A stretch of DNA of 64,000 nt, from NCBI RefSeq assembly GCF_009724245.1, contig NZ_WNNK01000027.1, positions 1 to 64,000 on the forward strand, given 5' to 3'. The notes beneath the pieces are model-generated. The model saw only the letters and a program-made list of their open reading frames with translations, was not told where the DNA came from and did not search any database. Each line of letters opens with the position of its first letter. Position 1 is the stretch's first letter. This stretch comes from Pseudomonas spelaei. GTDB lineage: Bacteria > Pseudomonadota > Gammaproteobacteria > Pseudomonadales > Pseudomonadaceae. A program made the position numbers and the translations under genes. This document shows, in pieces, positions 1-7,890 of this stretch.

Positions 1-100
1 GTTTTGCTTACTTTTGCGCTGTTCAAAAGTGAGCCGCCGTAAGGGCGGAACCCTAAGCGGCCGTTACCGCAGCAACGGATATGCCCCCAACCAAAAAAAC
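1..100. repeat. Partial copy of a long intergenic repeat element
   Basis: This stretch matches the outer end of the large palindrome at 18543-18648, in the same orientation. Both contain the blocks CAAAAGTGA, then a short GC-rich run, GCGGAACCCTAA, GCC.TTACC and AACGGATATG, in the same order. The element continues beyond the left edge of the window. In both places the conserved ATATG end lies just beyond the 3' end of a leftward gene. I see no coding potential in it. It resembles the non-coding intergenic repeats common in P. fluorescens genomes, but I cannot assign a named family. Confidence 0.75.
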
Positions 101-1231
101 CTACAAATTACGACTATGCCGATAGTCACTGACCGCCTCATACACCGCCTTACGCAACCGATTAATCCCCCCAATCGGCCGATGCGCCTCCCCCCCAAAC
201 CACGGATTAAACGACTGGTTATCACACGCCAGATTCAACGCAGGCGTATCAAAATCCTGAGCCCCAACCCTGACATAAGCCACCGTCTCATAAGGCGCAT
301 CACTCTCCTTCCACTCAATACTCGTATCCTCAATCGGCATAAACTTGCGCGAATCCTGCCGCTGAACCTGCAACACAAAACACGCCGGCACCCGATCAGT
401 CGACAGCTGCTGACTCAACGCACTGCGCAAGAAGTTCGGCAGATCCTGATTCTGTTTGGGCAGGATATATTCAGGGCAATTCTCTGGATCCGGCGTCACC
501 CGAAACTTCGCATTGGCCGCTCCAAACTTGTAAGGCGACACCGAAAAATACGTCGTCTGCATCGGACTCGCCGGCGCTGGCGCGAGGGTCGCCAAGGCGA
601 TAAACAGATGCCGCACCTGCCAGCTACGCGGATCAATACTGGGGAAGAACGCCATAACCTTCTTTCCATCCGCCTGCGCAGCAACGTTCTGCGCATATTC
701 CGCCACATCACTGACGAAAAAGTTCGGATGGTTGAACATCACAAAATCCTGCTCGGTGCGCGCCTGTTGATCCGCGAGCAGTTGCTTGCCCGGCACGTCC
801 AGCAGTTTGATCGCCATGCCACGGGCATCGCGGATGCTGTCGAACTGCGGATAAGCGTTGCCGTTGGACAGGCGAATCATCGCCTGCCAGGTTTTGCCGG
901 GTTCGGCGAATACACCTTGGCGCAGGGCCGGGTCTAGGTCATGCAGGACGCTGACTTCGGCCTTCACACAACCGTGAGCCTTGGCATGGGCGTCCCTCAG
1001 GTAGCGGGTGCCTTCGCGGTGTTGGTCGACGATGCGCACTGCAGTCTGAATGATGCCTTGGGTCATGGCGGCTTCTCCAGGGGGGATTTGTTCATCCGCC
1101 GAGACCGGCCCGCTGTGTTGCCAGGCGAACCACATGGTGGACAACAACCAGCCGAGCAACCCCAGGCCCACCAGCCATAACAGGGTCTTGCCGAGAAATG
1201 CGCCGAGGCGCAGCCACATTCGAGCGAGCAT
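101..1231 (-). CDS. Catalase-family protein with N-terminal membrane anchor
   Basis: A protein of 376 residues from the ATG at 1231, which has AAGGA seven bases upstream; a TTG at 1252 is possible but has no ribosome site. A hydrophobic helix at about residues 8-34 suggests a membrane anchor with the enzyme domain in the periplasm. The catalase distal-pocket pattern RDAHAKAHGCVKAE and the segment QDFVMFNHPNFF (distal Asn) are visible. The usual proximal haem Tyr motif of large catalases is not obvious, and the length is well below a monofunctional catalase of about 480 residues, so peroxidase activity is as likely as true catalase activity. It lies 31 bases after the dihaem cytochrome gene on the same strand, probably in one operon, which suggests a periplasmic peroxide-handling pair. 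The family is solid; the exact reaction is inferred. Confidence 0.82.
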   Translation of the reverse strand: MLARMWLRLGAFLGKTLLWLVGLGLLGWLLSTMWFAWQHSGPVSADEQIPPGEAAMTQGIIQTAVRIVDQHREGTRYLRDAHAKAHGCVKAEVSVLHDLDPALRQGVFAEPGKTWQAMIRLSNGNAYPQFDSIRDARGMAIKLLDVPGKQLLADQQARTEQDFVMFNHPNFFVSDVAEYAQNVAAQADGKKVMAFFPSIDPRSWQVRHLFIALATLAPAPASPMQTTYFSVSPYKFGAANAKFRVTPDPENCPEYILPKQNQDLPNFLRSALSQQLSTDRVPACFVLQVQRQDSRKFMPIEDTSIEWKESDAPYETVAYVRVGAQDFDTPALNLACDNQSFNPWFGGEAHRPIGGINRLRKAVYEAVSDYRHSRNL

Positions 1232-1262
1232 CAAAAAAATCCTTTTTTGCAAAGAGAGTGGG

Positions 1263-3074
1263 TCATGGCAGTTGCTGCTCCAGCGGGCCGCCCAGCACTT
1301 TCAGATATTCCAGCAAGGCCCAACGTTCCTGAGGCTGCAAGGCTCGGCCGATCACACCGTTGCCACGCTGGCCGGCGCGGAATTCGTGGCCGCTGTTGTG
1401 GTTGCCGGTGATGCGCGTGTCGAACAGGAAGGCGTTGGTGAATGCACCGGTTTGATAGCCCAGGTGACGGGGATCGTATTCAAAGGTGCCTTTATAGAAA
1501 GTGGCGCTGCGTTCGTCCTGTGGCGAGAGCAACTGGTAAATCGTCGGTACCGAACCGTTATGCAAGAACGGCGGTGTGGCCCAGACACCGGCCAGTGGCC
1601 GTGCCTTGTAGGCCCGCAGTTCTCGCACGCCGATGGGCAGGCCGTAACCGTCCAGGCGCGGACGTTCGGTCGGGGTGACGCCGGCGGCGCGGTAGGCGTG
1701 GTCTTCGACAAAGGCCGTGACGTAGGCCAGGCCTTTGGCGACTGACATTTTGTGCAGGTCCAGGGGCTCGGTAGGGGTCGGGTGCAGTTCGACATTCAAC
1801 TGCGCCAACTCTGCCGGGTCCCATTGCAGGGCGCTGAGGTCGTAGCGCTGATCGGCAATGTTATTGGCGGCACCGGGGTCGGTGCCGATCACCTCGACAG
1901 GTAGCATTTTCAATTGCTGTACCGGGCGGCCATTGACCTGGGTAACAGCGGGCACGTGGCAGCCGGCACAGTTTTCGGTGAACAGGGCACGGCCTTGGGC
2001 AGCCAGCGGTTTGTCGATGGCACCGAACAGGTCTTCAGGCCAGGTCGGCGGCTTGAGTCGTTGCAGGGTTTCTTCGATCAGGTTCAGGTCGCGCACGCGT
2101 ACGCTGGAGGGGTAGCGGGCATCGCCTTTGAGAGGCTGGCCGGCGCTGTCGAAGAAGTCCAGTGTTGCGCCCACGCCCAGGGCTTCGCCAATGTTGCGTG
2201 CCATGGGCTGCTGGGCCGAGCCGTTCCATTGCACCCAGTCGAAGGTCCAGATATCCCACAGCTGCGGGTAGTCCACCGGGGCGTTGGCGACGCGGTAGTT
2301 GTCCGGGGAAATGGCGTCGCCAAAGCTGGCATTGGCGATACGGCCAAAGGCGTCGGTGCGCCCCGGGCCTTCTTCGGTGGGGTAGAGGCCGCGGTGGGTA
2401 TCGTTCCAGGCCACGCGCAGGAAGTTGTTCAGGGATTGCTTGAAGTCCTGGCGCAGCGCCTGTTCGTTCTGGTTGTCGTATTCCTGGCCCAGGACTTTGC
2501 GGGCGAAGCGTTCAAATTTCCACGGGTTGTAGTAGGTGGAGGCGAGGCTGGCGACCAGGGCCTGGCCGAAGCTGCCACCGCGCAGGGTCGGCACGCTGGA
2601 GGGCAGCACATGCTGGGCCGGGCCACCGTCGATGCGCAGGGCCTGGCCCTTGAAGTGCAGTTCGCCGGTGTGGCAGGCGGCGCAGGTAATATCGAGAAAT
2701 TCGTCATTGCTGCCGGCATTCTTGTGCCGGGCAAACCCGACGGGCAGGTTGCCCGGGTTTTGCGCGGTGGGTGCCTGCTTGGGATCCACCAGAAAACCGA
2801 AGCGCGCCAAATACTCAGGCGTGGCAAAGCGTTGCTCGGAGAATGGTAGTTCCAGCGCGGTGAACCAGTCATAGCGCAGGCCTTTTACCTGGGTGCCCTG
2901 GGGCGTGAAGTAATAGGTCTGCCGATCGGCTGCACTCCACTGTTCCTGGTAGTGCACCTGCTCTACCGGTATGTAGTTCGGCAGTTTCGGGTTGATGACG
3001 TAGTAGATCACCACCGCCAGGACCAGGCCAAGCAATGCGAGGATCAGGAGTAAAACACGGGAAAAAATGCGCAA
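1263..3074 (-). CDS. Dihaem cytochrome c peroxidase-like protein
   Basis: A protein of 603 residues starting at TTG 3074; AAGGA sits eight bases upstream and no other start lies near. Residues 5-27 form a single membrane helix or uncleaved signal, so the rest should be periplasmic. Two c-type haem motifs are visible: CAACH at residues 131-135 and CAGCH at 369-373. This is the arrangement of bacterial dihaem peroxidases, but the protein is nearly twice the length of classical CcpA. The function expected from the family is reduction of peroxide using electrons from small cytochromes. The following gene on the same strand is a catalase-like protein, so the two probably act together. The physiological substrate cannot be read from the sequence. 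Confidence 0.85.
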   Translation of the reverse strand: MRIFSRVLLLILALLGLVLAVVIYYVINPKLPNYIPVEQVHYQEQWSAADRQTYYFTPQGTQVKGLRYDWFTALELPFSEQRFATPEYLARFGFLVDPKQAPTAQNPGNLPVGFARHKNAGSNDEFLDITCAACHTGELHFKGQALRIDGGPAQHVLPSSVPTLRGGSFGQALVASLASTYYNPWKFERFARKVLGQEYDNQNEQALRQDFKQSLNNFLRVAWNDTHRGLYPTEEGPGRTDAFGRIANASFGDAISPDNYRVANAPVDYPQLWDIWTFDWVQWNGSAQQPMARNIGEALGVGATLDFFDSAGQPLKGDARYPSSVRVRDLNLIEETLQRLKPPTWPEDLFGAIDKPLAAQGRALFTENCAGCHVPAVTQVNGRPVQQLKMLPVEVIGTDPGAANNIADQRYDLSALQWDPAELAQLNVELHPTPTEPLDLHKMSVAKGLAYVTAFVEDHAYRAAGVTPTERPRLDGYGLPIGVRELRAYKARPLAGVWATPPFLHNGSVPTIYQLLSPQDERSATFYKGTFEYDPRHLGYQTGAFTNAFLFDTRITGNHNSGHEFRAGQRGNGVIGRALQPQERWALLEYLKVLGGPLEQQLP

Positions 3075-3321
3075 GATAACTATCCTTGTCGAGTTGTAGG
3101 GTTCTTATGCCATTACGCCACAGGTGCGGCAAGTGGCCATGAGCCCTGTTGTTAGTGGTTCTGCTGTCCGTAGCAGAGCCCTATAGTGAATGAAAATGCG
3201 TTTAAACACGTGAACTTATCAGAAATCTCCTGCTCTCATGCCGGTAGCCATTGGTCGTGGCCGCCTGATAAGCTCGCGACTTTACTCGATTGCCCTTTTG
3301 GCACACGAACAAGGAAATAGC

Positions 3322-4038
3322 ATGAAACAGCATCGGTTGGCGGCGGCGGTGGCCCTGGTTAGCCTGGTACTTGCGGGTTGTGATTCGCAAACCAGCGTAG
3401 AGCTGAAAACCCCGGCGCAAAAAGCTTCCTACGGTATCGGCCTGAACATGGGCAAAAGTCTTGCCCAGGAAGGCATGGATGACCTGGACTCCAAAGCGGT
3501 AGCCCAAGGCATCGAAGATGCCGTCGGCAAGAAAGAACAGAAGCTGAAGGATGACGAGTTGGTCGAAGCCTTCGCAGCACTGCAAAAGCGTGCTGAAGAG
3601 CGCATGGCCAAGATGAGTGAAGAGTCGGCAGCCGCCGGCAAGAAATTCCTCGAAGAAAACGCCAAGAAGGAAGGAGTGGTCACCACTGCTTCCGGCCTGC
3701 AATACAAGATCGTGAAAAAAGCTGACGGTCCTCAACCAAAGCCTACCGACGTGGTGACTGTTCACTACACCGGCAAGCTGACCAACGGCACCACCTTCGA
3801 CAGCTCCGTGGATCGCGGCAGCCCGATTGATCTGCCGGTCAGCGGCGTGATTCCAGGTTGGGTCGAAGGCCTGCAACTGATGCATGTTGGCGAGAAGTAC
3901 GAGCTGTACATCCCGTCCGACCTGGCCTACGGCGCCCAGAGCCCGAGCCCGGCGATTCCAGCCAACTCCGTGCTGGTATTCGACCTGGAACTGCTGGCGA
4001 TCAAGGATCCGGCAAAAGAAGCAGCCGCTGCGAAATAA
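3322..4038 (+). CDS. FKBP-type peptidyl-prolyl isomerase, lipoprotein
   Basis: A 238-residue protein from the ATG at 3322, preceded by AAGGAA at 3311-3316; an upstream in-frame ATG at 3238 has no ribosome site and would bury the signal. The N-terminus has a charged start, a hydrophobic core and the lipobox LVLAGC, so it should be a lipoprotein. An FKBP N-terminal dimerisation domain (about 30-115, from KASYGIGLNMGKSL) precedes a C-terminal FKBP domain (about 130-230) with VTVHYTGKL, FDSS, PGWVEGLQLM and IPSDLAYG. This is the Mip/FkpA type, which catalyses proline isomerisation and has chaperone activity in the periplasm. The gene is single and is followed by a terminator. I recall the same gene opening a homologous cluster in P. 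aeruginosa (PA3262 to PA3257). Confidence 0.93.
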   Translation: MKQHRLAAAVALVSLVLAGCDSQTSVELKTPAQKASYGIGLNMGKSLAQEGMDDLDSKAVAQGIEDAVGKKEQKLKDDELVEAFAALQKRAEERMAKMSEESAAAGKKFLEENAKKEGVVTTASGLQYKIVKKADGPQPKPTDVVTVHYTGKLTNGTTFDSSVDRGSPIDLPVSGVIPGWVEGLQLMHVGEKYELYIPSDLAYGAQSPSPAIPANSVLVFDLELLAIKDPAKEAAAAK

Positions 4039-4054
4039 TCAGCGCCTGAACACA

Positions 4055-4083
4055 CAACGCCCCGTCTCGACGGGGCGTTGTTG
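4055..4083 (+). terminator. Intrinsic terminator after the FKBP gene
   Basis: A ten-base-pair stem CAACGCCCCG / CGGGGCGTTG (4055-4064 and 4071-4080) with a six-base loop lies 17 bases after the stop codon. It is followed by TTGTTGTAT rather than a clean T run. Confidence 0.8.
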
Positions 4084-4282
4084 TATCTGAGGTATACCCT
4101 TCGAAATCCAATCGAACGGAAGCGCTCTGGAGCCGTCTGATAAAAGACTCAAGCGTGGCTAGTCGCAGATGGCCTTCAAGTCAACGAATTCTTGGGTTTT
4201 TTTTATGTGCGCAAAAAATGCCCGATCTGACTGTGAGCCTTGTAATACGTGGCTTTCAGCCTTGAAAATGGGCTCTGTTCAC

Positions 4283-4313
4283 AAGGTTATCCACAATTTG
4301 TGTGGATAACCTT
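4283..4313. promoter_or_regulatory. Inverted pair of perfect DnaA boxes
   Basis: The consensus DnaA box TTATCCACA lies at 4287-4295, and its exact reverse complement TGTGGATAA at 4301-4309. The symmetry extends to 13-base arms (AAGGTTATCCACA and its complement) around the spacer ATTTG. It ends 26 bases before the YkvA-like start codon, inside the 300-base gap after the FKBP terminator. It could bind DnaA or form an RNA hairpin in the leader; the sequence alone does not decide. The rest of the gap (4084-4282) shows no gene. Confidence 0.6.
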
Positions 4314-4339
4314 TTCTAACGCCTGGAACTGGAGCGATG

Positions 4340-4795
4340 ATGAACACACCCTGGAATTTCACCCGTTTCCTGCCCATGGCCGCGCGCTTGATTGGCCGGG
4401 GTCGTTTGCCGACCTTGCTGTTTGCGGTGGCCGCCAAAGGCGCGAGCCAGGGCAGTCGGTTGGGGAAGCTCAAGGATGATCTCAAGCTGCTCCAGGCCTT
4501 GTGCCTGGCCTACTGGCGTGGTGAGTACCGCGCCATTAGCCCCAAGGCACTGATTTCAGTGGTGGCGGGGCTGATGTATTTCCTCAGCCCGATTGATGCG
4601 ATCCCGGACTTTATCCCGGTGTTCGGCATGCTCGATGACATTGCCGTGCTGGCATGGGTCATGAAGACCCTGGACGGCGAACTGAGCGCTTTTCGTGCAT
4701 GGCGTGACGCACAGCGGCCCGAGAAGCTGGCCGTGGTTGAGCGCTTGCCAGCGACGCCACAATTGCTTGAGCGGGAAAATCCGCAAAAAAACTGA
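4340..4795 (+). CDS. YkvA-family (DUF1232) small membrane protein
   Basis: A 151-residue protein. Two ATG codons lie at 4337 and 4340; GGAG at 4331-4334 is spaced properly only for the second. The DUF1232 core is visible in YFLSPIDAIPDFIPVFGMLDD (about residues 81-101), with hydrophobic stretches on either side. Family members are small membrane-associated proteins of unknown biochemical role. The N-terminal part (PMAARLIGRGRLPTLLFAVA) is also amphipathic to hydrophobic. It is followed by an unrelated HTH gene after 97 bases. The inverted DnaA boxes just upstream are the most distinctive feature of its control region. Confidence 0.82.
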   Translation: MNTPWNFTRFLPMAARLIGRGRLPTLLFAVAAKGASQGSRLGKLKDDLKLLQALCLAYWRGEYRAISPKALISVVAGLMYFLSPIDAIPDFIPVFGMLDDIAVLAWVMKTLDGELSAFRAWRDAQRPEKLAVVERLPATPQLLERENPQKN

Positions 4796-4892
4796 ACCTT
4801 GCCAATATCCCCCTGCGCTCTTTGTGGCTGTTAGGATTACACTCCTAAGGAAAGTGCTTACTCAGTAAGTGTTGTGATCCTACGGGGCAGTC

Positions 4893-5231
4893 ATGGATAT
4901 TCAAATAATTTCAAGGGATGGCGAACCCGAATACGCGGTTTTGCCATGGGCTCAGTATCAGGCGCTGTTAAAAGCCGCCGGTGTGCAGCCACCAACGACG
5001 CCTTCTTCGAACCCTATCCTGGCCACAGTCGCTGAGGATTTGCAGCCCTTGGAGCAACTGCGCAGCCTGCGGGAAGCCAAGGGGTTGGCCATCGAGACAT
5101 TGGCCCGTACGGTGGGCATCAGCCCGTCGTACCTGGGGTTGATCGAACGTGGTGAACGCCAACCGGATGCCGCCATTCGCCGTAGCCTGGCCTGGGAACT
5201 GGGCGTGCCGGGCTGGAGGGAAGAACCGTGA
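4893..5231 (+). CDS. XRE-type helix-turn-helix protein
   Basis: A 112-residue protein. Residues 1-30 (DIQIISRDGEPEYAVLPWAQY) resemble the short N-terminal strand-helix segment of Phd/antitoxin-like proteins. Residues about 55-108 form a XRE helix-turn-helix: LRSLREAKGLAIETLARTVG, then ISPSYLGLIERGERQPD. It is the first of three genes whose ends overlap (GTGA at 5228-5231, then TAGTG at 5597-5601), so it probably regulates its own operon. No toxin-like partner is recognisable in the next gene, so I do not call it an antitoxin. The start ATG at 4893 has GGGGCAG upstream. Confidence 0.8.
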   Translation: MDIQIISRDGEPEYAVLPWAQYQALLKAAGVQPPTTPSSNPILATVAEDLQPLEQLRSLREAKGLAIETLARTVGISPSYLGLIERGERQPDAAIRRSLAWELGVPGWREEP

Positions 5232-5599
5232 GCGTACGCATCAGCCGTCAACATTGGGAAGGGTTAATCAACGAACTTGATCAGGCCCGCCGTCAGCGAC
5301 ATCTCCTGACCTATCGCGCGTTGCTGGAGCGCCTGCAATTTCCTACCCCCGCCATGCAAACCTTGACGGCTGCCCTGGAGCATTTGGCGGCCCTCGACGC
5401 CAAGGCCGAGCAGCCACTGCGCAGCTCCCTGGTGATCAGTCAGGGAGCCAGCCGCTTGCCGCGTACCGGCTTCTTTGAATGTGTTGAACGCCTGGGACGC
5501 TTTTGCGGGCCCTCCGATGGGGTGGCAGCGGCGTCGTGGCACGCATCCGAGGTGGTGCGGGTATTTGAGTACGATTACCCCGAATCAGCGGAGGCCTAG
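5228..5599 (+). CDS. Conserved-looking protein of unknown function
   Basis: A 123-residue protein starting at GTG 5228, which overlaps the previous stop by four bases and has GGAGGGAAG upstream. I do not recognise the family. The sequence is soluble, with an N-terminal helical half (HWEGLINELDQARRQRHLLT), a middle helix rich in Ala and Leu, and a C-terminal portion with GASRLPRTGFFECVERLGRF. No membrane helix, signal or catalytic motif is evident. The translational coupling on both sides (HTH gene before, Sel1 gene after) indicates one operon and a shared job. Confidence 0.7.
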   Translation: MSVRISRQHWEGLINELDQARRQRHLLTYRALLERLQFPTPAMQTLTAALEHLAALDAKAEQPLRSSLVISQGASRLPRTGFFECVERLGRFCGPSDGVAAASWHASEVVRVFEYDYPESAEA

Positions 5600-5988
5600 T
5601 GTTCAGGAAACTCAAGGCGTATGTCAGCTACCGGCTGGCGCGCAAATTGTTTCACTGGTCCTGGTTTGTGCAGCAGCCCCGCGGTTGGCGTTGGCTGGAA
5701 GGTCAGTTTGCACGCATGGCCAACCTCGGCAATGTCGGGGCGCAGAGCTTTTACGGGCATATCCTGACCTTTCGTGGTCGGGGCCTGGGCGCTCGTGAAG
5801 AAGGCGTGCGCTTGCTGCGCCTGGCGGCCCAAGGCGGGGATGGCAAGGCGGCCTACCAGATTGGCGTGTTGAGCCTGGCGGGCAGTCTTGGCAAGGCGCC
5901 TGATCCGGTTGAGGCGGCCCGTTGGTGGAAGATGGCTGCCAAGGCCGGGCATCCGTTGGCGCAGATTCGCCTGGAACAGCTTGGCTGA
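5599..5988 (+). CDS. Sel1-like repeat protein
   Basis: A 129-residue protein starting at GTG 5599; the stop codon of the gene before shares its first base, and GGAGG lies six bases upstream. Sel1/TPR-type repeats are visible: GNVGAQSFYGHILTFRGRG, then EEGVRLLRLAAQGGDGKAAY, then PVEAARWWKMAAKAGHPLAQ. The N-terminal 40 residues are basic and aromatic (FRKLKAYVSYRLARKLFHWSW). Such repeats bind partner proteins. It ends the three-gene overlapping unit and converges on the EAL-GGDEF gene, six bases away on the other strand. Confidence 0.85.
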   Translation: MFRKLKAYVSYRLARKLFHWSWFVQQPRGWRWLEGQFARMANLGNVGAQSFYGHILTFRGRGLGAREEGVRLLRLAAQGGDGKAAYQIGVLSLAGSLGKAPDPVEAARWWKMAAKAGHPLAQIRLEQLG

Positions 5989-5994
5989 AGCGAG

Positions 5995-7773
5995 TCAGCT
6001 CACCGACGCTTCTTGTGCGTCGATCTGCAAACTATCAATCACATGAATGCTATACCCCGCGATGTTCTTCGCGTGGTGTTTGGCCTGTGACGCCAGCTCA
6101 GCCAATTGGCTTGCATCGAGTTGTCCACAGGCCTGTGGATATAAATGCACCACGCCAATGGACAGCGACAGCAGGGCAAACTCCTGGCGCACACCTTGGC
6201 GATTCAGCGCGACGAAGCAGCCGGCCTCCAGGTGTTCGCTGCGGTAGAAGCGTCGGCACTGGGTGTGGAAGTCATCCAATAGCTGATTGAGCCGCTTGCG
6301 CCAGTCCTGCGGCCCCAGCACCAGCAGAAAGTCATCGCCGCCGATGTGCCCGACAAAGTCACGGCTGGGATCGACCCGATCGTTCAGGCATTGCGCCAGG
6401 CACAGCAGCACTTCATCCCCACGGCCGTAGCCATAGATATCGTTGAATGGCTTGAAGCTGTCGATGTCCACGTAACAAATCACTGATTCGCGCCGCTGCT
6501 GCAACAGCCGGGTGAGGCATTGCTGGATCGGTACGTTACCCGGTAGCAAGGTCAGCGGGTTGGCGTAGCGCGCTTGCTGGATCTTCAGCTCGGTAATCAG
6601 CTTGAGCACGTCAATCACGCGGCCCAGCCCCAGGTAGTCACCGTTGAGGGTGATGATGAAGTCCTCCTCGATACGTTGGCGCGCGCGGCTGGTGAGCAGG
6701 CGGCTGACCTGCTGCAAGGATTGGCTCAGTTCCACGGCGAGAAAGTCGTCGCTCATCAAGCGGCTGATGGGCTTGCGGGCAAACAGGTCGGTGGCAAAGG
6801 GCTTGAGCAGGGCGTCAGACAACGAATGCCGGTGCACGATGCCAATGGGATGGCCGCGCTCATCCAGCACCGCCAGCGAGTTGAGATTGGCTTGAAGGCG
6901 AAAAGCCTCCAGCACTTGGGCGGTCGCAGTGTTTTGGTCCACGGCCGGCTGTTCATTGAGCAGGGCGCTGAGGTCGCTGCCTTCGTCACTGAGGGGAACT
7001 GCGGCACTGTCGGGTTTGGGCAGTATCAACCGCGCCTCCTGCGGTGGATGTTCCTGTGGGCGGCAGAGCAGGTAACCCTGGACCAGGTCGACGCCCATCT
7101 CCGTCAGCACCGCCAGCTCTTCTGGCAGCTCGATACCTTCGGCGATCACCTGTGCCCGCGAAGCCCGGGCGATCTGCAGGATCGAGCCGACAAACTCGCG
7201 TTTGAGCGCATCCTGGTGAATTCCGTCGATAAAGTGTCGGTCGATCTTGACGTAGTCCGGGCGTAATTCCGACCACAGGCGCAGGCTTGAATAGCCGGCG
7301 CCCAGGTCATCCAGGGCAATCGAGAAACCCATGGCGCGGTAGTGATGCAGAGCGGTTTGCAGCAATTGAAAGTCATCGGTAGGGGTTTGTTCGGTCAGTT
7401 CGATCACCACCCGACTAGGGGCGATACCGAAGTCATTGAGCAGTTGCAGGGTTCGTCCGGGTTGGTGGGCAGACTCCAGCAGGGATTCCGGTGAGACGTT
7501 GAGGAACAGCTTGCCCGGTAGTTTTTGAGCGCTGAAGCGCCGGCAGGCACTTTCCCGGCAGGCCATTTCCAGTTCACTCAGGCGTCCGGCGTGACGGGCT
7601 ACGGAGAATAGGGCAACGGGCGAATGCAGGGGGCTATTGGACGGGCCGCGACTGAGGGCTTCATAGCCGAGGATGCGGCGCTCGGACAGGGAAATAATCG
7701 GTTGGAACAGACTGTGCAAACTGCCTTGAGCCAGGATTGAGCCCAATGCATTCAGCTGTTCGGTCATGGTCAT
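5995..7773 (-). CDS. EAL-CBS-GGDEF cyclic-di-GMP protein
   Basis: A 592-residue cytoplasmic protein with no membrane helix. The N-terminal EAL phosphodiesterase domain (about 15-245) keeps EALSRG, VIELTEQ, LDDLGAGYSS, DYVKID, VIAEGIE and QGYLLCRP, so it looks catalytically complete. Two CBS motifs (about 285-405) follow and may sense adenine nucleotides. The C-terminal GGDEF domain (about 410-580) has GGDDF as its active-site loop, an accepted variant; the inhibitory RxxD site reads PSRD and so lacks the Arg. It may both make and break cyclic-di-GMP. In P. aeruginosa I recall a homologue (PA3258) beside prc. A terminator lies only 18 bases upstream of the start. Confidence 0.9.
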   Translation of the reverse strand: MTMTEQLNALGSILAQGSLHSLFQPIISLSERRILGYEALSRGPSNSPLHSPVALFSVARHAGRLSELEMACRESACRRFSAQKLPGKLFLNVSPESLLESAHQPGRTLQLLNDFGIAPSRVVIELTEQTPTDDFQLLQTALHHYRAMGFSIALDDLGAGYSSLRLWSELRPDYVKIDRHFIDGIHQDALKREFVGSILQIARASRAQVIAEGIELPEELAVLTEMGVDLVQGYLLCRPQEHPPQEARLILPKPDSAAVPLSDEGSDLSALLNEQPAVDQNTATAQVLEAFRLQANLNSLAVLDERGHPIGIVHRHSLSDALLKPFATDLFARKPISRLMSDDFLAVELSQSLQQVSRLLTSRARQRIEEDFIITLNGDYLGLGRVIDVLKLITELKIQQARYANPLTLLPGNVPIQQCLTRLLQQRRESVICYVDIDSFKPFNDIYGYGRGDEVLLCLAQCLNDRVDPSRDFVGHIGGDDFLLVLGPQDWRKRLNQLLDDFHTQCRRFYRSEHLEAGCFVALNRQGVRQEFALLSLSIGVVHLYPQACGQLDASQLAELASQAKHHAKNIAGYSIHVIDSLQIDAQEASVS

Positions 7774-7791
7774 GATTTTCTCGGTCGAAAA

Positions 7792-7824
7792 AAAGGGCCC
7801 GATCCTGAAAGCATCGGGCCCTTT
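7792..7824 (-). terminator. Terminator downstream of prc
   Basis: A twelve-base-pair perfect stem AAAGGGCCCGAT / ATCGGGCCCTTT (7792-7803 and 7813-7824) with a nine-base loop. Read on the minus strand it is followed by TTTTTTCGA. It closes the prc transcript and stands 18 bases before the start of the EAL-GGDEF gene. Confidence 0.85.
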
Positions 7825-7890
7825 ATTTCACGACAGAATGATGTCTATTTGATGACGCTCCGGGGAGCGTTCACATTAAATTGCCATCAC

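Noticed and set aside
4283..4313. Replication origin
   Set aside because: Only two DnaA boxes are present, there is no AT-rich unwinding region, and none of the usual oriC neighbours is nearby.
4893..5599. Classical toxin-antitoxin pair
   Set aside because: The HTH protein could be an antitoxin, but the second protein shows no known toxin motif and a third coupled gene is present; recorded only as a possibility.
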